A stretch of 5,009 nucleotides of DNA, taken from positions 1 through 5,009 of the forward strand of contig JAUVCL010000146.1 in assembly GCA_030595845.1 (NCBI GenBank). The letters run 5' to 3'. This document shows, piece after piece, positions 1 through 5,009 of the stretch. The translations under genes and the position numbers were made by a program. The first letter of the stretch is position 1. Every line of letters begins with the position of its first letter. This DNA is from Campylobacterota bacterium. GTDB taxonomy: Bacteria; Campylobacterota; Campylobacteria; Campylobacterales; Sulfurovaceae. A model generated the notes under the pieces. That model was not told where the DNA came from. It did no database searches and saw only the letters and a program-made list of their open reading frames with translations.

Positions 1-275
1 ATATCCTCTGGCTTACCAAAGTCCAACCAAACCCCCTTGAGATCCAATGCTTTTACTTTTCCCTGACTAGCCAATAAATTAATAACATCCGTTATTTCAT
101 ATTCACCGCGAGGAGAAATCTCTATCTTATCTAAATAATCAAAAACCTCTGCTGTGAACTTATAGAGCCCTGTGTTTATCAAATTACCAACTGGCTTCTT
201 TGGTTTTTTATAAAGGGTTATGAAATCTTCTTTATTTACGGTCTCTATTCTTTCAACTTGTTTGAGTTTTATCAT
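1..275 (-). pseudogene. Sugar-1-phosphate nucleotidyltransferase, C-terminal fragment (5'-truncated, runs off left edge)
   Basis: Reading the minus strand from the ATG at 275-273 gives 91 residues that continue past the left edge. They contain NLINTGLYKFT, SPRGEYEITD and VWLDFGKPED, the second half of the catalytic domain of RfbA/GlmU-type nucleotidyltransferases, which join a sugar-1-phosphate to an NTP to make activated sugars. In that family about 110-140 residues normally precede this part, including the N-terminal glycine-rich GxGTRLxP nucleotide-binding loop. Here an in-frame TAA (278-276) sits directly before the ATG, the next upstream codons do not resemble the family, and the acyl carrier protein gene occupies the space beyond. 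The protein therefore lacks the nucleotide-binding loop and is probably inactive as a transferase. It is transcribed away from the pigment operon and is probably not part of that pathway. I infer a remnant left by a rearrangement; a short expressed fragment is the alternative. Family assignment is strong, pseudogene status moderate. Confidence 0.65.
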
Positions 276-286
276 TTAGTTCTCTT

Positions 287-300
287 TACACTTCTGTGTA
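287..300. other. Short perfect inverted repeat in the divergent intergenic region
   Basis: TACAC (287-291) and GTGTA (296-300) form a perfect 5-bp dyad around a 4-base centre (TTCT), followed by TTTT at 301-304. It lies between the nucleotidyltransferase remnant and the putative operon promoter, roughly 30 bp upstream of the candidate -10 element. It could be a regulator half-site pair or a chance palindrome. The stem is too short and AT-rich for a convincing terminator, and no plus-strand gene ends before it. Confidence 0.2.
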
Positions 301-332
301 TTTTAAATATCAAAATATAAGTGATTATAGTG

Positions 333-338
333 TAAAAT
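333..338 (+). promoter_or_regulatory. Candidate -10 element of the pigment operon promoter
   Basis: TAAAAT at 333-338, directly preceded by TG, resembles the TAnAAT -10 hexamer of housekeeping sigma factors, with AT-rich sequence upstream and no recognisable TTGACA -35 box. Epsilonproteobacterial promoters often lack a clear -35 box. Transcription would begin near 345 and give a leader of about 20 nt that still contains the ribosome binding site. The region is so AT-rich that other TA-rich hexamers nearby cannot be excluded. Confidence 0.35.
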
Positions 339-352
339 AGCTTATTATATAT

Positions 353-358
353 AGAGGA
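353..358 (+). promoter_or_regulatory. Ribosome binding site of the acyl carrier protein gene
   Basis: AGAGGA at 353-358 is a good Shine-Dalgarno match. It lies 7 nt before the ATG at 366 but only 4 nt before the in-frame TTG at 363. The spacing favours ATG 366 as the real start. Confidence 0.65.
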
Positions 359-365
359 CAGGTTG

Positions 366-620
366 ATGGTTACAAGTGAAAGTTTTAAAGAGGTTTTGAT
401 AAAATATTTAAACCTTGAAGATATTACGCCAGATGAGATTGATGATAATTCTACCTTGTTTGGTGAAGATGGTTTAGGTTTAGATTCTGTAGATTCTATA
501 GAGCTAGTACTTGCAATTGAAAAAGAGTATGGTGTTAGGATTTCAGATTCAAAACTTTATGAGACCATTTTTGCATCTGTTGAAAACCTTTTACATTATA
601 TAAATGAAAATAAAAAATAA
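366..620 (+). CDS. Acyl carrier protein (pigment-pathway type)
   Basis: This 84-residue protein has the length and helical pattern of a stand-alone acyl carrier protein. The attachment motif is GLGLDSVDSIELV, with Ser41 (codon 486-488) predicted to carry the 4'-phosphopantetheine arm after modification by a phosphopantetheinyl transferase. The following IEKEYGVRIS is typical of helix II and the loop after it. Family knowledge says such ACPs are cytosolic and shuttle the growing acyl chain between ketosynthase, reductase and dehydratase. As the first gene of the operon, overlapping the ketosynthase gene by 17 nt, it is more likely a dedicated aryl polyene/flexirubin ACP than the housekeeping AcpP. 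The start is ATG 366, chosen from the spacing to AGAGGA; the TTG at 363 would add one residue. ACP identity is secure; pathway assignment comes from the neighbours. Confidence 0.92.
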   Translation: MVTSESFKEVLIKYLNLEDITPDEIDDNSTLFGEDGLGLDSVDSIELVLAIEKEYGVRISDSKLYETIFASVENLLHYINENKK

Positions 621-1731
621 GGTTTATATAACAGCAACTACTTCTTCAAGTTGTGCGGGAGAGAACAACCAAATACTTTTTGAAAATGTACTTTCATGCT
701 CTACAGGTATAGTGCAAGATTCAAACTATTTTTTTAATGCCAAACCTGCTATAGGAAAATTGAGTTCTTCCAATACTTTTTATGATGAGCTTATTTTACA
801 ATGTAAAAAAGTTTTAAAAAATAGTTACTTAGAAAATTATAAAGATACACTCCTTCTTATTGGGTCTTCTGTTGGTGGGATGAACGTCACGGAAGATATT
901 TATATGTGTACAGAAGATTATGCGGATATAGACCCAAACAAGCATCATATTCAAGCCATCTCAAATACTTTAACAGCAGAGTTTGATTTTTATGATACGC
1001 TCTCTTTCTCTACTGCCTGTACTTCCAGTGCCAATGCCATGGGTTATGCGTATGAAGTTTTATCTAAAGGACTATATAAAAATGTGCTTGTTGTTGGGGC
1101 AGACAGTTTGTCTAGAACCACAGTAGGTGGATTTTTAACCTTGGGCGTATTATCGTCAGAACCCTGTAAGCCATTTGATGAAAGCAGAAATGGGATGAAC
1201 GTAAGTGAGGCAGTAGCCTGTTTACTGATAGAGACGGATATGAGGGAAGGAAGTGTTGAATTATGTGGGGTGGGGTATAGTTCAGATGCCTATCATATGA
1301 CACATCCCCATCCTGATGGGCAGGGTGCAAAAGAAGCTATGTCAAAGGCACTAGACGAAGCAAAACTTAAACCTCATGACATTGACTACATTAATGCTCA
1401 TGGAACAGGTACACAAGCAAATGATAGTGCTGAGGGGAATGCGATTGAAACATTGTTTTCAGAAAAACCCAAACCCTATATAAGCTCAACAAAATCAATT
1501 ACTGGACATACTCTTGGTGCAGCAGGAGCACTTGAAGCAATTATTTCATGTATGGTGATTAAGGAACAGACTATTCCTAGTAATACGTTTTTAAAGAAAG
1601 CAGAAAATAGAAAAATCAATTTAAGTTTAGAAAACCACTCTCAAGAATTAAAATATGTGATGAGTAATTCTTTTGCATTTGGTGGTAATAATTGTAGTCT
1701 TATATTTGGAAAAGTAGATCATGTCTCATAG
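604..1731 (+). CDS. Beta-ketoacyl-ACP synthase (KAS II / FabF-like elongating ketosynthase)
   Basis: This 375-residue thiolase-fold enzyme should perform the decarboxylative Claisen condensation of malonyl-ACP with an ACP-bound acyl chain. The full Cys-His-His site is visible: Cys139 in STACTSSANA, His266 in NAHGTGTQAND and His302 in STKSITGHTLGAAGA, with the conserved Lys297 in the same motif. The C-terminal NSFAFGGNN matches the family's NSFGFGGxN loop. The segment FDESRNGMNVSEA replaces the usual FDxxRDGFVxGEGA of FabF, which marks it as divergent from primary-metabolism enzymes. At 375 residues it is slightly shorter than FabF (about 410). The ATG at 604 lies inside the ACP gene with no clear Shine-Dalgarno sequence, so translation is probably coupled to the ACP. 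The next gene, a catalytically altered ketosynthase-like protein overlapping by 11 nt, is its likely heterodimer partner. I see an active enzyme; its place in aryl polyene elongation is inferred from the operon. Confidence 0.92.
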   Translation: MKIKNKVYITATTSSSCAGENNQILFENVLSCSTGIVQDSNYFFNAKPAIGKLSSSNTFYDELILQCKKVLKNSYLENYKDTLLLIGSSVGGMNVTEDIYMCTEDYADIDPNKHHIQAISNTLTAEFDFYDTLSFSTACTSSANAMGYAYEVLSKGLYKNVLVVGADSLSRTTVGGFLTLGVLSSEPCKPFDESRNGMNVSEAVACLLIETDMREGSVELCGVGYSSDAYHMTHPHPDGQGAKEAMSKALDEAKLKPHDIDYINAHGTGTQANDSAEGNAIETLFSEKPKPYISSTKSITGHTLGAAGALEAIISCMVIKEQTIPSNTFLKKAENRKINLSLENHSQELKYVMSNSFAFGGNNCSLIFGKVDHVS

Positions 1732-2371
1732 TATACATTTGGAAATTATAGAGAGTGCTTATGTGTACGCTCCATGTGAAATTGAAGAACTAAACATTAA
1801 GACATTAGTACCTAAAATGATGACAAGAAGACGCTTGACAAGAGCAGCTAAGATAGCCATTTATTTATCTGATAAAGTAATGTTTAAAAAAGGACGCATT
1901 GTTTATGGAAGTAGTTTTGGAGAATTACCTGCGACGTCACAGATATTACACGCTATTAGCAAACAAGAAACGATAAGCCCTACACATTTCCAAAACTCTG
2001 TCTACAATACAGCTGTTTCGTATCTCTCTATGTTGCATGGAAATCAAGAAGAAATTATGACTGTTTCCAGTGGGGATAATACAGCATTAAATGTATTGAA
2101 ACTGGGTGCAGTAAAAGCGTTAGAGGGTGATACCATTTTATTGATGGCGATAGAAACTTTAAATATTGAGAATATAGAGAAAGTTAATAAATGTGCATCC
2201 TACTTAGAATGTGGGGTAGCGTTAAAAGTTAGACTGGTAAATAAACAAGCTAGCATGGAATTAAGTACACTAAAAAGTGAAAATAAGATACCCATCTCAA
2301 TAAGTCAAATGTTTGCAATAGCTAAAAACTGTCATCCAGAAAAGACAAATATTATTGAGATAAAACTATGA
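1721..2371 (+). CDS. Beta-ketoacyl synthase-like chain length factor (single N-terminal domain)
   Basis: This 216-residue protein resembles the short beta-ketoacyl synthase N-terminal-domain family (Ketoacyl-synt_2 type) found beside ketosynthases in aryl polyene and flexirubin clusters, often annotated as chain length factor. Recognisable stretches are SSFGELPATSQIL (residues 64-76), ISPTHFQNSVYNTAVSYLS (85-103) and the MMTRRRLTRAAK segment near residue 33. Aligning TVSSGDNTALN by eye with the STACTSSANAM of the preceding gene puts Ser117 in the position of the nucleophilic cysteine. The C-terminal half with the two catalytic histidines is absent. It therefore should not condense by itself and probably pairs with the upstream ketosynthase, shaping the pocket and polyene length. 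The 11-nt overlap upstream and ATGA overlap downstream fit stoichiometric co-translation. The short length seems normal for this family rather than a truncation. Function is inferred; family placement is fairly confident. Confidence 0.82.
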   Translation: MSHSIHLEIIESAYVYAPCEIEELNIKTLVPKMMTRRRLTRAAKIAIYLSDKVMFKKGRIVYGSSFGELPATSQILHAISKQETISPTHFQNSVYNTAVSYLSMLHGNQEEIMTVSSGDNTALNVLKLGAVKALEGDTILLMAIETLNIENIEKVNKCASYLECGVALKVRLVNKQASMELSTLKSENKIPISISQMFAIAKNCHPEKTNIIEIKL

Positions 2372-2733
2372 AATTACCGCATGGAGAGTTGTTACATTTT
2401 GCACAAGAAGTGACGGCAAGAAGAGAAGATAGCATAGAAGTACATTGTATATTTAATATACTACCAAGTCTGGCCATGTTTATAGAAGCTGCAGCACAAT
2501 GTAGTGCAGGTTTTGATCTTGATGAGAGTATTGAACTTGGATTTTTGACTATGGCAAAAAATATACAGTTACTAGAAGCCATTAAAGAAAGTGAGTATTT
2601 GTTTACGCTGCATAAAGAAGCACTTGTGGGTGCATACAGTCAATATAGCTTTGAAGCAGTGGCTTTAAAGGCTAAAGTTAAAGTTGTTACAGGGTCTTTT
2701 ACTATGATAATAAAACAGAAAGAGTTGGAGTAG
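2368..2733 (+). CDS. Hot-dog fold 3-hydroxyacyl-ACP dehydratase (FabZ/ApeI-ApeP-like)
   Basis: This 121-residue protein has the size and pattern of a single hot-dog domain. It opens with LPHGELLHFAQEV, comparable to the FPHRxPFLLVDRV start of FabZ dehydratases. The segment from His26 to Gln44 includes IEAAAQCSAGF, which parallels EALAQAAG on the central helix. His26 and Glu40 are 14 residues apart, the same spacing as the catalytic His and Glu in FabZ (HFPGHPxMPG followed by EALAQ), although the intervening loop has diverged. It is expected to remove water from a 3-hydroxyacyl-ACP to give a trans-2-enoyl-ACP. Without an enoyl reductase, this preserves each double bond of a polyene. The start ATG overlaps the stop of the chain length factor gene (ATGA), indicating translational coupling. 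Another hot-dog role such as thioesterase is possible, but the dyad and operon favour dehydration. Confidence 0.82.
   Translation: MKLPHGELLHFAQEVTARREDSIEVHCIFNILPSLAMFIEAAAQCSAGFDLDESIELGFLTMAKNIQLLEAIKESEYLFTLHKEALVGAYSQYSFEAVALKAKVKVVTGSFTMIIKQKELE
2727..2730 (+). promoter_or_regulatory. Ribosome binding site of the flavoprotein gene
   Basis: GGAG at 2727-2730 lies within the last codons of the dehydratase gene, 5 nt before the ATG at 2736. It is one of the clearest internal Shine-Dalgarno sequences in the operon and supports that start. The flavoprotein may therefore be translated somewhat independently of the overlapping upstream genes. Confidence 0.5.
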
Positions 2734-2735
2734 AG

Positions 2736-3953
2736 ATGATAGAGTGTGATGTTTTTATAATAGGAGGAGGTCCTGCTGGTTCTATAGCAGCGATTAAGCT
2801 AGTGAATGCAGGCTTCCATGTGGAGGTAGTTGAAAAAAGTACATTTCCACGTTTTGTAATAGGGGAATCTTTACTTCCTCGATGTAATGAACTCTTGGAT
2901 GAAGTGGGTATCTTGGAGCTTGTCAAAAACGCAGGGTTTCAGATCAAAGGTGGGGTTACTTTTCAGAATGAAGAGAATGAGAGTAAAATTATACATTTTA
3001 AAGATAATGAAGGACAAAAACACAATAGCTCTTTTCAAGTAAGGCGTGAAGTGTTTGACAAACTTTTGTTGGATCATGCAGAAAAGTTAGGAGCCGTTGT
3101 GACTATGGAGTCTGAAGTCATTGCCTATGATGAAGAAGACAATATTGTAACAGTTGTTGATGTAAATGGAGAAGAAAAGAAATACCATGCAAAAAAAGTC
3201 ATAGATGCCTCTGGTTATGGGAGGGTTTTACCCCGTCTTTTAGACCTTCAAATACCATCACATTTGGAGACAAGACAAGCTGTTTTTTGTAGGGTTAAAA
3301 ATGATATACGACTAAATACTGAAATTGATGGTTACATAGCAGTCTATACCGTAGGAGATAACGATGCTTGGATATGGAACATCCCATTAAGTCCCACAGA
3401 AACCTCTGTGGGTATTGTGTGCTCTGAGACATACTATAAATCATTTGATATGGCTCCCGATACATTTTGGGATGAGGTGATTAAAAATGATCCTCATGCT
3501 AAAATACGCTATGCCCCTGCAATAAAAATAAATGAAGTAAATATGATTGGTGGATACTCATCGAATGTGAAAACGATGTTTAGAAAAAACTTTGTACTGG
3601 TTGGCAATGCAACAGAGTTTCTAGATCCTATTTTTTCTTCAGGCGTGACTTTATCATTGGAGTCTGGTAGTAAAGCCGCAAGTTTGGCGATTGAAGAACT
3701 TGAAGGTCAGACAGTAGACTGGCAATGTGACTATCAGGACTATATGATGACAGGTATTGATGTATTTAGAGAATATGTGGATGCTTGGTATGATGGGCGT
3801 CTTCAAACTATACTTTTTTCAGATAAATTAACAGAAGAGAAAATAGAACGTAAGGTTGTATCCGTTTTAAGTGGATATGTTTGGGATGAAAAAAATATGT
3901 TTGTACACTCACCCAAAAAAGCTGTAGATACTATTTATAACCTACTAAAGTAG
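2736..3953 (+). CDS. FAD-dependent halogenase-like oxidoreductase (tryptophan/phenol halogenase superfamily)
   Basis: This 405-residue flavoprotein begins with a Rossmann dinucleotide site, DVFIIGGGPAGS (residues 5-16, GGGPAG), and an acidic strand end, VEVVEKS. Next come the family motifs RFVIGESLLPR (39-49) and GFQIKGGVTF, where Lys71 appears to fall at the catalytic lysine position of flavin-dependent halogenases. WIWNIP (Trp212, Trp214, Ile216, Pro217) matches the halogenase signature WxWxIP. GNATEFLDPIFSSGVTL (290-306) matches the FxDPxFSSG flavin/halide loop of phenol-type halogenases. No signal peptide or membrane segment is evident. Such enzymes use FADH2, O2 and a halide, with a separate flavin reductase, to halogenate electron-rich aromatic rings. 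Halogenated aryl polyenes are known (brominated xanthomonadins, chlorinated flexirubins), so the aryl head is a reasonable substrate. It is shorter than tryptophan halogenases (about 500-540 residues). Head-group hydroxylation or another flavin oxidation remains possible, because relatives are often annotated only as NAD(P)/FAD-dependent oxidoreductases. Confidence 0.82.
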   Translation: MIECDVFIIGGGPAGSIAAIKLVNAGFHVEVVEKSTFPRFVIGESLLPRCNELLDEVGILELVKNAGFQIKGGVTFQNEENESKIIHFKDNEGQKHNSSFQVRREVFDKLLLDHAEKLGAVVTMESEVIAYDEEDNIVTVVDVNGEEKKYHAKKVIDASGYGRVLPRLLDLQIPSHLETRQAVFCRVKNDIRLNTEIDGYIAVYTVGDNDAWIWNIPLSPTETSVGIVCSETYYKSFDMAPDTFWDEVIKNDPHAKIRYAPAIKINEVNMIGGYSSNVKTMFRKNFVLVGNATEFLDPIFSSGVTLSLESGSKAASLAIEELEGQTVDWQCDYQDYMMTGIDVFREYVDAWYDGRLQTILFSDKLTEEKIERKVVSVLSGYVWDEKNMFVHSPKKAVDTIYNLLK

Positions 3954-3959
3954 ATAACA

Positions 3960-5009
3960 CTATTTACAAATGATGATACTTTGACAGATACCAATATTAT
4001 CTATTTCTTCAACAACTTCAAGTCCAGATTGATAAATGTAATTTAACATGTCTGTGGCATTGAACATCTTACTATATCCATTTGCCATAGCAGTAAAATA
4101 TGGAGAGGTGTTAATGATGCAATATGCAGAAGTCTCAAAGCGTTGCTTGTCCCATAGAGGCTCCATTATATAGACCAATGCATCTTGTTTCATACTTTTT
4201 TTTATGCGTTTAAGTAGGGTAATAATATCTTCTTCTTTAAAACAATCAAGAAATTGGCTCATCCAAATGATGTCATAGCCTGTGGGAATCTCTTGTTTTG
4301 AATCTAGAACATTTTGTCCTATAAAATTAACTTGTGACTCTAGGTTTGCATGATGTATGTTTTTTTGTGCTAGTTCTATTTGTTGAGGTAGGTCAAGGAT
4401 GGTGACATGTGTAAGTGCATTTGCCTTGGCAAGTTGTATGGAAAACTTCCCAGTATTCCCACCGATGTCTAAAATCTTTTTTGGCTTGCTTTTTAGCAAG
4501 ATCTCTATAGCCTCTTCAAAAGCAGTATCAGAATAGTAGTGGTCAAATGCAAACCAACTATCTTGGGCTTTTTTTGGTAAAAATGAAAGTGCAGGATATA
4601 TCGTTTCCCAATTGCCAAATACTTTTAGTCCTGAGGCCTTTTCATCTCTTATAGATTCTTCAAGATAAAAGAGACCTTGATAGTTCACATCATGGTTATA
4701 GTCCATATTTATTTTTGTCATTTCATCTCTAAATAAAAAATACCCAGTTTTTGTTATATGATATTTGTTGTCACAAACTTTAACAATATCAGCACTTAAA
4801 GATGTCTCAATCAGTGTTTTCACGCCATAATTAGAGATGTTTACCATGTGACTGATTTCTTCTATAGCTAAACCATTTTTATCATGAGCATAGAGAGCTT
4901 CTAGAATACCTAATTCTCTCATAGATCTGGCTACTTGAAATATAATAGGTGCAAAGGCAATCTTTTGTGCCGCATACTGTGCATCTAAGGCTGTTTTTGT
5001 GTCATTTTC
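3960..5009 (-). CDS. Class I SAM-dependent methyltransferase (O-methyltransferase family), N-terminus beyond right edge
   Basis: The minus-strand frame ending with TAG at 3962-3960 runs open to the right edge, giving 349 visible residues. The 29 residues upstream of the ATG at 4922-4920 (including DAQYAAQKIAFAPIIFQ) look like genuine family sequence, so that ATG is internal and the real start lies outside. Numbered from that Met, residues 1-60 form the dimerisation/winged-helix part typical of plant-type and CrtF-like O-methyltransferases. ILDIGGNTGKFS (150-161) is SAM motif I, TILDLPQ (174-180) the acidic strand, and YIMEPLWD (251-258) a later core strand. In these enzymes the catalytic base is usually a His in a LHDWxDEE-like motif; here the matching segment is FLDCFKEED with Asp226 instead. 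It probably methylates the aryl head of the pigment, on oxygen or carbon. It converges on the flavoprotein gene with 6 nt between stops, so it belongs to a second transcript entering from the right. Confidence 0.87.
   Translation of the reverse strand, partial: ENDTKTALDAQYAAQKIAFAPIIFQVARSMRELGILEALYAHDKNGLAIEEISHMVNISNYGVKTLIETSLSADIVKVCDNKYHITKTGYFLFRDEMTKINMDYNHDVNYQGLFYLEESIRDEKASGLKVFGNWETIYPALSFLPKKAQDSWFAFDHYYSDTAFEEAIEILLKSKPKKILDIGGNTGKFSIQLAKANALTHVTILDLPQQIELAQKNIHHANLESQVNFIGQNVLDSKQEIPTGYDIIWMSQFLDCFKEEDIITLLKRIKKSMKQDALVYIMEPLWDKQRFETSAYCIINTSPYFTAMANGYSKMFNATDMLNYIYQSGLEVVEEIDNIGICQSIIICK

Larger units (their letters stand above)
366..3953 (+). other. Five-gene aryl polyene/flexirubin-type biosynthetic operon
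   Basis: Five plus-strand genes run without gaps large enough for a promoter or terminator: ACP, ketosynthase (17-nt overlap), chain length factor (11-nt overlap), dehydratase (4-nt ATGA overlap) and halogenase-like flavoprotein (2-nt gap). The combination of a dedicated ACP, a ketosynthase paired with a single-domain ketosynthase-like partner, and a small hot-dog dehydratase is characteristic of aryl polyene and flexirubin clusters. The adjacent methyltransferase fits as a tailoring enzyme. No ketoreductase or aryl activating ligase is present in the operon. Confidence 0.72.

Noticed and set aside
343..348. TATTAT as the -10 element of the operon promoter
   Set aside because: Transcription would start near 355, inside the ribosome binding site, leaving no usable leader; TAAAAT at 333-338 fits better.
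363..365. TTG as the start codon of the acyl carrier protein gene
   Set aside because: It is in frame but only 4 nt from AGAGGA; the ATG directly after it has 7-nt spacing and is the more usual start.
1112..1330. Minus-strand open frame inside the ketosynthase gene
   Set aside because: It lies antisense to conserved ketosynthase sequence, has no recognisable domain and no ribosome binding site; it is a shadow frame. The same holds for minus-strand frames at 2352-2582, 2702-2926 and 2871-3077.
3942..3953. Palindrome CTACTAAAGTAG at the end of the flavoprotein gene as a terminator
   Set aside because: The stem is 4-5 bp with a tiny loop, is AT-rich and is not followed by a U-tract on either strand.
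4920..4922. ATG at 4922 as the methyltransferase start
   Set aside because: The frame stays open for 29 more codons to the window edge and these residues look like the family's N-terminal dimerisation helix, so this Met is internal.
1..5009. CRISPR array, tRNA/rRNA genes, insertion sequences or long direct repeats
   Set aside because: No regularly spaced repeats, tRNA-like cloverleaf, rRNA sequence or transposase reading frame was seen on either strand.

Overview
The window is AT-rich, with dense, overlapping genes. It carries part of what looks like an aryl polyene / flexirubin-type pigment locus, a type II (discrete-enzyme) polyketide-like pathway related to fatty acid synthesis. The low GC, AT-rich promoter region, Lys/Ile/Asn-rich proteins and gene style suggest a Campylobacterota-like (Sulfurimonas/Sulfurovum/Arcobacter-type) bacterium, or possibly a member of the Bacteroidota. 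This taxonomic guess is an inference and no marker gene is present to settle it.

Layout. Bases 1-275 (minus strand) encode the C-terminal part of a sugar-1-phosphate nucleotidyltransferase. Its reading frame opens with a stop codon directly before the first ATG and lacks the whole N-terminal nucleotide-binding half, so it looks like a 5'-truncated remnant. Bases 276-365 are the only real intergenic stretch and hold a plausible promoter, a small dyad and a ribosome binding site for the rightward operon. Bases 366-3953 are a tight five-gene plus-strand operon: acyl carrier protein, ketosynthase, ketosynthase-like chain length factor, hot-dog 3-hydroxyacyl-ACP dehydratase, and an FAD-dependent halogenase-like oxidoreductase. 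The first four genes overlap by 17, 11 and 4 nt, and the fifth follows after 2 nt. Bases 3960-5009 (minus strand) are a convergent SAM-dependent methyltransferase whose reading frame stays open to the right edge, so its true start lies outside the window.

How they work together (inference from family knowledge). An aryl starter on the ACP would be elongated by the ketosynthase/chain length factor pair, and each beta-hydroxy intermediate dehydrated by the hot-dog protein to build a conjugated polyene. The flavoprotein and the methyltransferase would decorate the aryl head, by halogenation or hydroxylation and by methylation. No ketoreductase, aryl-CoA/ACP ligase, tyrosine ammonia-lyase, acyltransferase or export gene is visible here. 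If the pathway is complete, these must lie elsewhere, most likely to the right, in the operon that contains the methyltransferase.
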